A stretch of 10,339 nucleotides of DNA from Spirogloea muscicola (GCA_009602725.1 WELB01000109.1:237090-247428), one strand, 5' to 3'. Counted from the first letter of the stretch, positions 1 to 9,652 are shown. Notes: a model not told the origin generated them from the sequence alone. Made by a program: numbers and translations.

Positions 1-2969
<2,969 letters not shown>

Positions 2970-3344
2970 TGAATAGATTTGAAAACACTTTAGAGAGTCC
3001 TTTCACAAGGTGTTGATCATATGCGTGCAGCTTTGCATCATGTCATGAGTTCCACTCGAACAACCCCCATACCACATGCCTGGAACTCTTAAACCTCACT
3101 GAAGGGGTAGTTCCTCTTCCATGATTCTTTCTTAGTGTACAGATGGTGATTTGAGCAAGCTGCAAATATATTGAGCTTTGACAAGAAGGCAGCTACACTC
3201 TGCATATTGCTTGAAGCTAGTGTTGGTGCTACTGTGACCCACACGGGGGGGGCCTCCTAAGTGGCCAGCGAATTGCCACCTCGCAGCACTCTATATTCTC
3301 AGGTGCACAAGCAGGTGAGTGGGGGCACGCAGTCTGCAGCAGCA
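2970..3344. other. Convergent intergenic region (3' UTRs of LSG1 and SDHAF4)
   Basis: These 375 bases separate the two facing stop codons and must hold both 3' UTRs. I found no TGTAA (the usual green-algal polyadenylation signal) and no AATAAA on either strand. A run of eight G lies near 3245. No reading frame here has recognisable similarity. Confidence 0.6.
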
Positions 3345-3968
3345 TCAGAAGTCATAGCACCGGCCTCCCTTCTCCCAGTCCCCATACCTTGTCGGCTCAG
3401 GTCCTCGGGGTCCGCCCACCTCGCCCGTCTTCCTGTTGACGTCATCTTGGACGGGGTCGTCCTCGTCCTCTGCCACAGCTGCCTCGTCCTGCTCGACAGC
3501 CTCCTGGCTGGACCACTCCGCGGCAGCGGGCTGCTGCTCTGACCGGAGCTCGCGGTTGGCCGGCTGTTCTGGCGCCGACGAGTAGGTGCGCGGCGCGGCG
3601 AACGCGCTCAGGCCCGGGCGCTCAAAGACCAAGCCGCCCAGCTGGCTCGAGGAGCCCGCCAGAGGCGCAGGCAGCGGGCCGGGGTGCGGCGCACACCTGC
3701 AGCAGGGGCGACGGAGCAGCCAACAAGGCCTCGGCAGTGTGAGAAGCATGAGAGCCTGCGGCGAGCTAAGGGGCGGACCACCAGCGCAGCGCTGCTGCTT
3801 TGCCTTCGATACAGACGCGCAGGCGGCAGACCTGGGCTGCGGCTGCAGCGGCGCCGGCGGAGAGCGGTCGACGGCGGCGCAAGCGGCGGCGGCGGCGCGG
3901 AGGGCCCGGGGAAGGCGGCGAGTTGTGGGCTGAGCGGCGGCGCGGGCGAGCGCGGCGGCGACACGCAT
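3345..3968 (-). CDS. SDHAF4: Succinate dehydrogenase assembly factor 4 (SDHAF4), mitochondrial
   Basis: Small matrix chaperone that binds the flavinylated catalytic subunit SDHA and helps it join SDHB during complex II assembly (family knowledge). The last 25 or so residues carry the family signature: DDVN, then [18 protein letters not shown] and a terminal RCYDF. Upstream, [10 protein letters not shown] looks like a mitochondrial presequence cleavage site with Arg at -3 followed by Tyr-Ser-Ser, and the N-terminal part is rich in Ala, Arg and Ser. The start is uncertain. ATG at 3968 gives 207 residues, begins with an Arg/Ala-rich transit-like peptide and has G at -3. ATG at 3749 gives 134 residues, nearer the usual family length, but in a poor context. 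A possible in-frame GT-AG intron (about 3830 down to 3695) would also shorten the long form. Identity is secure; the N-terminus is not. Transcribed away from the LRR gene and towards LSG1. Confidence 0.88.
   Translation of the reverse strand: MRVAAALARAAAQPTTRRLPRALRAAAAACAAVDRSPPAPLQPQPRSAACASVSKAKQQRCAGGPPLSSPQALMLLTLPRPCWLLRRPCCRCAPHPGPLPAPLAGSSSQLGGLVFERPGLSAFAAPRTYSSAPEQPANRELRSEQQPAAAEWSSQEAVEQDEAAVAEDEDDPVQDDVNRKTGEVGGPRGPEPTRYGDWEKGGRCYDF
3750..3966. promoter_or_regulatory. Candidate bidirectional promoter between SDHAF4 and the LRR gene
   Basis: If SDHAF4 starts at 3749, these 217 GC-rich bases are all that lies between it and the divergent LRR gene, so they would hold both promoters and 5' UTRs. 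An in-frame TGA at 3931 bounds the LRR frame upstream. I see no TATA box or other named element. If SDHAF4 starts at 3968, this stretch is coding and the promoters must overlap the opposite genes. Confidence 0.35.
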
Positions 3969-5773
3969 GGCGCGCCGCAGACCTTGTGTGTCGAGTGACT
4001 GGGGGCTGGAGCGGCCAGAGGCGAAGCTGCTNCGCCCGCCGGGCGAGGACCCGCGCTTCCTGGCGGCCTTCCCGGGCCTCACGGAGCTCCACATAGTCCT
4101 GGACTGGAAGGCCTTGAGCACAAGCGCGGCAGACGTCGCTGCCCTCGAGCACACGCCGCGCCTCCGGCGGCTGACCCTGCAGGACGCCCAATGTGCGGCC
4201 GTCCGCAGCAGCCTCACGCGGCTCACCGAGCTCGAGAGCCTTCACCTGAAGTGCATGAACGTGGGAGGTGAATGACAGCACCAGCCCTCTGCGCCGCTCT
4301 GCTGACTGCGAGGCCTTTATCGCATGCGCGTGTGCATTGCAAGCATAAATGTATGAAGAGGACTGGAGCTGCAATTGGTGCTGCAGAAGGGCATTGCCGG
4401 GTGTTGACAGAAGAGCCTTGATCTTCGGTATCCTGACGATGCGGCATGACGTGCTGGCAGACGAGGATGTGCGCATCATCACGTCACATTGCCGCCGTTT
4501 GACGTGTCTGAAGCTTTCTTGGAAGAATCATCGTGGCGATCCTGCTGTGACCTCAAAATTGACCTCAAAATTAACAGACGAGGGCTTGCGGCACGTGGCA
4601 GAAAATCTGCAGCAGCTTCAGGTGCTCGCGCTGGCAAGCATCAGCTCCATCACGGCCTCTGGGGTCTTGCAAATTGCAGCCAATTGCCGCAAGCTTCAGA
4701 GTGTTCAGTTGAATAGGTGCTCAGGGCTGCCAACAGAATTGCCGCTGGCAATATTGGCAGAGCGCCCCTTCCTCACAAAGCTGGTCAGTGACCAGTGCTG
4801 GGTCAAGCACTTGCGCAACAAGCTGCAAGAGCTGCCTGGTTTGGCACACCTGGAGATAGTATCTGTGTCCCTGAATCAAGATTTCTATGGAGAGCCAAAT
4901 TGGTTGGGTGCCTTCATCACCTGTTGTCCTCGTTTGCGTGATCTCTACCTGGAAGGCCCAGAATTTCCCGAATCCCAAGGGCAAGATTTGGACGAGTTGT
5001 TGCCCAATGGCAGCAGCCAGATGAGATCGCTCACTACGCTTACCTTGAGTCAGTGGCGTGTTACCTGGCCACATCTACTTTGGTTCCTCTCGGTGTGCAC
5101 GCCAAGTCTGCAGGCACTCCAGCTGGATGAGGTCGGCTTCAACGAGGGCATGGCGCCTCACAACGACAAGCTGCCACTCTTGCGCTCCCTTAAATGCTCG
5201 CTCCTTGCAAGTGACGTGGACGTGCAGCTGCAGTTCCTATCCTTTGGACGGTGGTGCCCAAGTCTCACATCCTTGAGCATCCATGACTCCGAATATGAAT
5301 TGCGCTCTCTCAGTAACAGCAAGATGTTGGCGAAGATGCTGGGCAATCTTAGCTGCCTGGTTGGTCTTGAGCTTGATGGCTCTTTCGACGATAAAGAAGA
5401 TGATTGGCCTTTCGATTTCGAATCTGAAGATGCTCCCAACCTTTCGGATCCGTGGAGCAGCCTTAAGCTTGACTCTGTCAGGAGTCTCTCCTGCGAGGCC
5501 TTGCAAGCCCACCTTGTGCATAAGTTGGTTACTGCCTGTCCTCAGTTGCAGGCATTGCACGTGCAGAGATGCCCCAAATTGAGGTTGACTGCTCTTTTTG
5601 ATGACATACTCTCTACCTGCCCAAATATTTACGAGATTGACCATGGTGGTATATTCTTAGGGTGTAGAGTCCCGCTTACCAAGAATTCCAACTCGGGCTG
5701 CTTAGAGTTGTTTGACTCCCCTTGGCAGCTCTCCAATTATTCCAATGGTTCGCCTAGAGACGTGGAATGTTAA
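3967..5773 (+). CDS. Leucine-rich repeat protein (AMN1/F-box-associated LRR type), 2 exons
   Basis: Exons 3967-4267 and 4461-5773 join to 537 codons. The 193-bp intron is GT-AG (gtgaat...tggcag) with a CTGAC branch-like site near 4433. Splicing restores a textbook repeat, [20 protein letters not shown], running on into CRRLTCLKL, which both supports the junction and identifies the class. Irregular LRRs of the LxxLxLxxC...C/PxLxxL kind then run to about residue 500, for example [41 protein letters not shown] and [13 protein letters not shown] see no F-box, kinase, signal peptide or membrane helix, so the partner and role are unknown; related proteins are often substrate receptors or scaffolds. 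ATG 3967 is the first after an in-frame TGA at 3931. The ambiguous base N at 4032 is the third position of CTN and encodes Leu whatever it is. Exon 1 is much more GC-rich than exon 2. Confidence 0.8.
4548..4571 (+). repeat. 12-bp in-frame tandem duplication in the LRR gene
   Basis: TGACCTCAAAAT occurs twice in direct succession (4548-4559 and 4560-4571) and yields the duplicated peptide TSKLTSKLT. It adds four residues to one LRR without breaking the frame, so it is probably a recent slippage event in a loop. Confidence 0.85.
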
Positions 5774-6296
5774 TATGTCCATCGTGATGGCAACCACGAC
5801 TCATAATGCAAACATTTGCTTTGCTTGTCATGCAACACGAATTTGTGACCAGCACGTGCCCATGCATGTGATCTCTGCTGGCCAACATGTATCCCCTTGC
5901 TATCTGCTCATATACCACGGGACAAGTGTCAGTATTCTTGGACCAGTAAGATATTGCTGCAAGCTCTACTGACATCTGCATCCTCACATCATTTTAAGGA
6001 GAGCGATGAAGCAGAATACAATCATGAGTACGCGGTCTTGACGGCCATAACGAATGACGCGATCAGGGTCGGCCTTGCTGCAACGGCCTACATATGTACA
6101 TGTGCTTACCTCTGTTTCGTCAATACGCAGGTGACTGTCATCAGCGGCTTGTGACGGGGCGGCTGCTTAATGGGCACATGTCACTCGATAAGCAATATAT
6201 GTCGCAGAACGTGTCTAGAATATATCCTCCTCTCCGCAAAATGGCAAGTCCTTGAGCAAGTTGGACAGTCCTTGAAAACCAAAAGCACCTCCATGC
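5774..6296. other. Intergenic region after the LRR gene, no gene recognised
   Basis: About 520 bases of lower GC content, presumably beginning with the LRR gene's 3' UTR. Short open frames exist on both strands but none has family motifs, LRR-like periodicity or gene-like composition. No TGTAA was seen. A direct repeat AGTCCTTGA (two copies near 6247-6274) lies at the downstream edge, where the retroelement-derived region begins. Confidence 0.55.
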
Positions 6297-6306
6297 AAGC
6301 TTTTCA

Positions 6307-6350
6307 GGAATTTGTCCAAGCTTTTCGGAGCTGGCCTCTCACAGCCGTCG
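6307..6350 (+). repeat. Retroelement 3'-hairpin module, decayed copy 1
   Basis: The sequence GGAATTTGTCC, a pyrimidine-rich run, GAGCTGGCCTCTCACAGCC and then CGCCCC follows the same order as the clean copies further right (GGACATTGTCC, T-run, GGGCTGGC...GCCAGCC). The inner pairing GGCTGG/CCAGCC is degraded. Sense orientation is +. Confidence 0.5.
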
Positions 6351-6429
6351 CCCCTTTAGGGAGTCCTTTTCTATCTTGGCACGGGGAGCAACCAGCTCAT
6401 TGACAACGCAAGCTCTCAGGCCGTGGTGT

Positions 6430-6590
6430 ATTGGGTACGTATCTCATTACCTGCGCCATTGCCTGGCACATGCCTTGCATCTTGTGCTGGTCGTGCCCTG
6501 GCTGCCGCCTCAGGCTATGGGCGGAGCGACTCCTTTCCCAAGTCTGATCTTTCAGACTTGCGGCTGCAGACCAGGATCACTGAGCAGGAA
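6430..6590 (+). pseudogene. Decayed C-terminal tail of the RLE-type retroelement
   Basis: Translation near 6438-6486 gives VSHYLRHCLAHALHL, which lines up with VSLQRSMARALHL at the end of the largest retroelement fragment in this window. After CATCTT the nucleotide similarity continues only with a frameshift (GTGCTGG.CGTGC.CTGGCT). It then runs on weakly as ACTTGCGGCTGC...ATCACTGAG, matching ACCTGCGACTGC...GTTACTGAG of the large copy. It holds only the last 50 or so residues plus the start of the 3' UTR and is non-functional. The upstream boundary is not visible. Confidence 0.55.
6539..6560. repeat. Perfect 9-bp stem-loop
   Basis: CAAGTCTGA, a TCTT loop, then TCAGACTTG: nine perfect pairs around four bases. 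It lies inside the decayed retroelement tail and is absent from the larger copy, so it is probably local. No T-run follows it. Confidence 0.6.
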
Positions 6591-6650
6591 TCCTGAGTGC
6601 TCTCTAAGCTTGTTCAGTGACTTACAGCCCTCGCCACCTCTCAAGAAAGT

Positions 6651-6715
6651 GCTCGCCCATAGAAAAAGGGGGCCAGCAAAGCCAGCCCAGAAAGAGTGGA
6701 CAATGTCGAAAGCCA
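6651..6715 (-). repeat. Retroelement 3'-hairpin module, copy 2
   Basis: On the minus strand this reads GACATTGTCC, a pyrimidine run, GGGCTGGCTTTGCTGGCCC, a T-rich run, then CTATGGGCGAGCAC. It is close to copy 8 at 9653-9720 base for base, with mutations in one hairpin arm. It marks the left end of the longer repeat unit that continues to about 6835. Confidence 0.75.
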
Positions 6716-6835
6716 AAAAAAGCACACAGCTAGGCAGCTAGACAATAAAACACGACGAAACCACAGGAAGCTCAATACCCACGGGTGAGCAACATCAGGT
6801 CGGAGTAGCTCGAAGCAGGAAAAGATGCATTACAA
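6651..6835 (-). repeat. Long repeat unit, left part of interrupted copy A
   Basis: After the hairpin module this stretch shares about 55 bases (GGAAGCTCA.TACCC.CG.GTGAGCAACAT through GAGTAGCTCGA.GCAGG, near 6766-6822) with the uninterrupted copy B at 9777-9831, with roughly one base in eight different. The unit breaks off near 6835 and its remainder is found at 7483-7700, so other DNA has come between. By orientation it belongs to the - strand 3' UTR of the retroelement. Confidence 0.65.
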
Positions 6836-6974
6836 GAGCTGCTTCTTCCTGTTTCCTTATTCATCCTTTCCTTGGGAGGAGATAAATGACTAAGCAGCTC
6901 TTTCGAATGTAACAGTGAAAGCTCCAAAAGAAGCGAGGCTGTGGAAAGCCTGCCTTCAAATCATTGTAAGCGAC

Positions 6975-7083
6975 TCTCAAAAAGAGGGCTACAGCTGTGC
7001 AAGGCCAGCCCAAAAGGGAAGTGGCTCTCCATCTTGGGGCGAGGGCTGTGAACAGCCACCCCGGAAGAATTGACAAGGTCTGA
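6975..7083 (-). repeat. Retroelement 3'-hairpin modules, two decayed copies in tandem (3)
   Basis: On the minus strand, 7083-7022 reads GACCTTGTCAATTCTTCC, a GGCTGT/ACAGCC hairpin (7044-7057), then GATGGAGAGCCAC. Directly after it, 7018-6975 reads CCCTTTTGGGCTGGCC...GTAGCCCTCTTTTTGAGAG, a second, weaker copy. A third trace (GGCAGGCTTTCCACAGCCTCG) lies at about 6960-6935. The order of parts matches the clean copies, but arm sequences have drifted while pairing partly persists. Confidence 0.55.
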
Positions 7084-7222
7084 AAAGTGCTTTCCCAAAA
7101 CTTATCAGGTAGAGGAAGTGGCTCTTGTAAAAGAAGAAGTGGTAGTACAAATACTCTTTGTAAAAGCTTGCGGACCACCATCTGTACCTGCTCAGCATGC
7201 TCTAGTCGTGTAGGCCCCTCCA

Positions 7223-7281
7223 AACCTTTGTCAATTCTTTTTGGGCTGCTTTTCGCAGCCCTTGCCCACATTGGGAGTGCC
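7223..7281 (+). repeat. Retroelement 3'-hairpin module, copy 4, with intact hairpin
   Basis: The sequence CCTTTGTCAATTCTTTTT is followed by GGGCTGC-TTTTC-GCAGCCC (7243-7261, seven perfect pairs) and then ACATTGGGAGTGCC, the counterpart of CTATGGGCGAGCC. Sense is +, opposite to its left neighbours. Both arms differ from the consensus hairpin yet still pair fully, which suggests that the structure and not the exact sequence was kept. Confidence 0.65.
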
Positions 7282-7284
7282 ACT

Positions 7285-7301
7285 TCTCTCTCTCTCTCTC
7301 T
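7285..7301 (+). repeat. (TC)n microsatellite
   Basis: A run of about eight TC units directly after hairpin module copy 4. Confidence 0.9.
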
Positions 7302-7370
7302 AGTCAGGCCGAAAGCCACAATGACGGAGGGGCCTGAAGATGCTATGTCAAAACGGGTGGAGAACGGATC

Positions 7371-7428
7371 ACTCAGTAGCTACGAGTTAGGAGCCTCAAA
7401 CCCGACAGACTAGCTGCCGGAAAACTAT
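7371..7428 (-). repeat. Retroelement 3' UTR fragment
   Basis: Read on the minus strand this matches 9451-9508 on the plus strand at 53 of 58 positions without gaps, starting at GATAGTTTTCCGGCAGC and ending at CTACTGAG. In the 9451 copy the match begins at the last codons of the retroelement tail, so this is 3' UTR sequence from a second copy in opposite orientation. No coding part is attached here. Confidence 0.75.
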
Positions 7429-7482
7429 CCAAGCCAAAGAAAGAGGTGCCGAAAAAGAACTACACTACAGTCCATGCCTGTG

Positions 7483-7700
7483 GACTAGGACTAAGACATC
7501 AGCCAGAGTAAGATGAAAGGGAGCCTTAACAAGAGAAAGTGCGCGCCCATTGAGAAGGGAGCCTTACAAATGTCCTGCTAACCGGGTAATGAGCTGGCTG
7601 GCGCGCCCAGTGAAGAGGAAGAAGGGCTCGCCCATTGAGAATATGGGCTGGAACAGCCAGAGGACGCTCAGTAACCTCTAGTCAAAAGATGCAAGTCTGA
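7483..7700 (-). repeat. Long repeat unit, right part of interrupted copy A
   Basis: The plus strand shares ACTAGGACTAAGAC.TCAGCCAG (7484-7506) and GACGCTCAGTAACCTCTAGT followed by CA.AAGATGCAA (7663-7693) with copy B at 9868-9927, where the two parts are directly joined. Here they are separated by a 145-base block at 7509-7653. The two pieces together complete the unit begun at 6651. Confidence 0.65.
7509..7653. mobile_element. 145-bp insertion between 9-bp direct repeats
   Basis: CAGCCAGAG occurs at 7500-7508 and again at 7654-7662, and the sequence outside is continuous in copy B near 9885-9895, which therefore acts as an empty site. The block itself contains minus-sense module ends (AATGGGCGAGCCC near 7638-7626 and AATGGGCGCGCAC near 7553-7541), so it is made of retroelement 3' sequence. 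Because CAGCCAG is also part of the module hairpin, recombination at a shared short sequence is an alternative to true insertion. Confidence 0.5.
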
Positions 7701-7745
7701 GTAGCTAGCCAAGGGAAAGACGTCGCCCTGACGGAAGCCGGAGGC

Positions 7746-7800
7746 CTTTGGCTTTCGGACATTGTCCATTCTTTCCGGGCTGGCTTTGCTAGCCAGGGAA
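7746..7800 (+). repeat. Retroelement 3'-hairpin module, copy 6
   Basis: The sequence GGACATTGTCCATTCTTTCC is followed by GGGCTGGCTTTGCTAGCCAGGG and an A-rich run of about 16 bases. GGACATTGTCC is itself an inverted repeat. The terminal ATGGGCGAGC part is missing and replaced by the A-rich run. Sense is +. Confidence 0.7.
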
Positions 7801-7810
7801 AAAAGAAAAG

Positions 7811-7870
7811 GCTCGCCCATTGAGGATATGGGCTGGAACAGCCAGCCCAAGAAAAAGAATGAACACAGTT
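7811..7870 (-). repeat. Retroelement 3'-hairpin module, copy 7, downstream of the large ORF
   Basis: On the minus strand: TGTGTTCATTCTTTTTCTT, then GGGCTGGCTGTTCCAGCCC (arms pair), then ATATCCTCAATGGGCGAGCC. It sits 80-140 bases past the stop codon of the retroelement fragment ending at 7950 and on the same strand. That placement is what suggests the module is this element's 3' terminus. Confidence 0.7.
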
Positions 7871-7949
7871 CAAGAAGGGGGCTAAGCGAAGCACTTAGGT
7901 GAAGCACTAAGAAAGACAAGCACACAAGAAGAAACAAAGCTGCTACTAA

Positions 7950-9011
7950 TCACTCAGTAACCCCTGCTAAGCAGTCGCAGGTCAGAGAGACTATGCCAGA
8001 GCCAGAGGCAGCAGCGAGGGCTCGGCCGGCACGCAGGTGCAGCGCACGGGCCATTGACCTCTGCAGCGAGACGGCCAGGCGCATGCGGTACACCTGGGCG
8101 AGCGACCCAGCTGCAGGGAAGTCCACCGGCTCCCCATGGAAGCGGCGGGCGACGGCGTGACGGGCAAGCTGGTGGAGCAGTTCGAGCCACCGAGCACCCA
8201 ACGCCCCGTGTGTGTTGATGGCCAGCGGGAAGAACTCGTCAGCTGGCGGATGGTCTGCGTACTTGAGTTCTTTGGCACGAGCGGCGCAGGCGACCGCATA
8301 CCCCGGCTTGGTTGCACACTGGGCTGGGTGGGATCGGTCGAATGCGTCGGTAGTCACCACGTCCAGGAGGAGACGTGGCCCGCCGACCTGTGGGGTGGCC
8401 ACCAGGTCCACACGACGGGCGTGGAGACCGTCGGCCCTGTCCTGGAGCGGCATGATCCCAGAGTGCTCCGCTGCCACAGAGAAGCCAGCCTCCACCAGGA
8501 TGCCGTGCATTGCGTCCCGGAGGCGGTCATGGGCCGCTGTCCGCTCTCCGCCGTGCGAGCAGCGCAGAACGTGAGCTCCCCCCTGCTCGGCCCCGCGCTC
8601 ACCACACTCACATTGACGCACGCCCCGGAGGCATGGCGGCGGCAGGCCGAGGAGCCTGTGGACGGCACTCCGGAATACCTCGTCCGGGAGGGCGAGGGCG
8701 TCGTTGAGTGGGAGGGCCTGGAGCCACGCCGCTGCCCCCGGGGAAGCGGCCGAGTGGAGTCTCGCGCGCCCGCGCAGGTCGGCCTCGGGGAGCTGCAGCA
8801 CGGCGGTGGTGTAGGCGGCCTTGTCGACGACGGCCGCGAAGCGCGCTTGGACCCGCAGGTCAGCGGTGTGCGCGAGGTGCGCAAAGGAGACCGCCTGGCC
8901 GGCCAGGTCCGAGTGCGCCGCGATCAGCTCCTGGTGGGCGGTGCGAAGCGACTCCTGGAACGGCAGCGCGCCCGTGTCGAAAAGCCCCCTCTTTCTATGG
9001 GCGAGCACCAT
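7950..9011 (-). pseudogene. 5'-truncated non-LTR retrotransposon: C-terminal Cys-His and RLE-like nuclease region
   Basis: A stop-free frame of 353 codons whose first 10 or so (about 9011-8982) are antisense hairpin-module sequence. The retroelement part starts near residue 11. From residue 92 it reads GAAAWLQALP...FRSAVHRLLGLP, the region that follows the polymerase in many algal LINE-like proteins. Then come C134xC136, H147 and C151 with H161, then R200-V-D202, LLLDVVTTD with D217, and AKELKY (K248, K250, Y251). This order matches the CCHC cluster plus restriction-like endonuclease (RLE) of R2- and Dualen-type elements, which nick target DNA for target-primed reverse transcription (family knowledge). 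No reverse transcriptase is present, so this copy cannot move by itself. The frame is undamaged, so insertion may be fairly recent. A host gene derived from the element cannot be excluded but nothing supports it. Confidence 0.72.
8981..9008 (+). repeat. Partial 3'-hairpin module at the truncation point
   Basis: The plus strand reads AGCCCCCTCTTTCTATGGGCGAGCAC, the terminal part of the module, in + sense. It abuts the 5' truncation point of the minus-strand retroelement fragment, so two elements meet here head-to-tail on opposite strands. Translated antisense it supplies the misleading start MVLAHRKRG of the long frame. Confidence 0.7.
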
Positions 9012-9100
9012 TGCATCCTCTTTCTTTCTTCCTCCCGGTCGTGCCGCCGCTGGCTCGTGGGCCCAAGTCTACCATATGAGATTCTCGGTCTCCCTTCAGC

Positions 9101-9382
9101 ATATTTTCTGCATATTTGTCGTTCTTGCGACGTCGAGTTTCGGCCTGTTTGCAGCGAGCTCAGGCTAATGCCTTGCATCAGAAAGCTGGGCGAGCTCTAG
9201 TTGGTGACAGAAGGGCTTCGTACCTGACATCTAGTATTCATGCATCGGTTAGCGACCTTTATGTTTTGACCCGTGGATTTTGAGCGGGTCAACCTGCTGT
9301 AGGTTATGTAGATATTTAGATGTGCTTGCTTGCCTTTGTACTTGGCCATTGGCCTATGTTTGTTTCAAATACACGAAATTTT
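9101..9382. mobile_element. 282-bp insertion with 8-bp target site duplication (MITE-like)
   Basis: Flanked by the direct repeat CCTTCAGC at 9093-9100 and 9383-9390, and precisely interrupting a retroelement reading frame. The ends are imperfect inverted repeats: ATATTTTCTGCATATTTG at the left and, read inward on the other strand, AAAATTTCGTGTATTTG at the right (about 12 of 17 aligned positions). It has no coding capacity. An 8-bp duplication is typical of hAT-superfamily transposons, but the termini lack the usual CA...TG of that group, so the class is open. A stretch near 9210-9248 (CTTCGTACCTGACA...CTAG) recurs in diverged form near 10048-10085, hinting at a second partial copy. Confidence 0.65.
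9266..9292. repeat. Perfect 8-bp stem-loop inside the 282-bp insertion
   Basis: TTGACCCG and CGGGTCAA pair perfectly around an 11-base loop. It is roughly in the middle to right half of the inserted element. No function is evident. Confidence 0.6.
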
Positions 9383-9450
9383 CCTTCAGCGGTCCGTGGC
9401 CCAAGCCTTGCATCTGCGTGCTGGCCGTGCTCTCGCTTTCGTCAGGGGAA

Positions 9451-9508
9451 GATAGTTTTCCGGCAGCTAGTCTGTCGGATTAGAGGCTCGTCACTCGTAA
9501 CTACTGAG
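9451..9508 (+). repeat. Retroelement 3' UTR segment
   Basis: This runs on directly from the stop codon of the split retroelement tail (TAG 9453-9455) and matches the minus strand of 7371-7428 at 53 of 58 positions. It is followed within ten bases by the large palindrome that contains a hairpin-module-like sequence. Confidence 0.75.
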
Positions 9509-9515
9509 GAAGCGC

Positions 9516-9595
9516 GGCCAGATTGACTGGTGGCTGGGAAAGGCCACCCAAATCCATTTTGGGCTGGCCTCTCCCAGCCACCAGTCAATCTGGCC
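9516..9595. repeat. 80-bp near-perfect palindrome (fold-back)
   Basis: Left arm 9516-9553 and right arm 9556-9595 pair along almost their full length with one mismatch, one single-base bulge and a 2-base centre; the outer 24 bases of each arm pair perfectly (GGCCAGATTGACTGGTGGCT and on). The inner right half, ATTTTGGGCTGGCC...CCAGCC, resembles the hairpin module in + sense. A sequence like GGAATGGACAAGGTCTGAA just downstream (9613-9631) is module-like in - sense. It looks like two module ends fused in opposite orientation. Confidence 0.85.
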
Positions 9596-9652
9596 GGTGC
9601 TTGTTCTTAAAGGAATGGACAAGGTCTGAAGGAGCCGGAGTGCGAAGAAGAA

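Larger units (their letters stand above)
9038..9455 (+). pseudogene. Second retroelement C-terminal tail, split by an insertion
   Basis: Positions 9049-9099 encode AGSWAQVYHMRFSVSLQ, matching AGSLAQVYRMRLAVSLQ (residues 301-317) of the large copy at 13 of 17 positions. The match stops exactly at CCTTCAGC (9093-9100) and resumes after a second CCTTCAGC (9383-9390) with RSVAQALHLRAGRALA (14 of 16 identical), ending at TAG 9453-9455. Removing 9101-9382 plus one repeat copy leaves the frame continuous. Only about the last 40 residues of the element remain, so it is a dead 5'-truncated copy. Confidence 0.75.

Noticed and set aside
3345-4226. SDHAF4 frame extended upstream to an ATG at 4226 (293 residues)
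   Set aside because: The extra 86 residues lie antisense to exon 1 of the LRR gene and have no family similarity. SDHAF4 proteins are short, and transit-like starts exist at 3968 and 3749.
4349-4460. LRR gene starting at ATG 4349 in the exon 2 frame
   Set aside because: This stretch is the 3' part of the intron. Splicing 4267 to 4461 restores an exact LRR, while the peptide [12 protein letters not shown] and on has no repeat character.
5712-6154. Short plus-strand frames after the LRR gene
   Set aside because: Composition is not gene-like, they overlap each other, and no motif or splice pattern supports them.
6861-7319. Minus-strand open frame of 152 codons
   Set aside because: It runs through several hairpin-module copies and the (TC)n tract, so its residues are translated repeats.
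8136-9200. Plus-strand open frame of 354 codons
   Set aside because: It is antisense to the GC-rich retroelement fragment and lacks any motif. Such long antisense frames are common in GC-rich coding sequence.
9101-9382. Intron in the retroelement tail
   Set aside because: No GT-AG boundaries fit, and the interruption is flanked by an 8-bp direct repeat, which indicates insertion.
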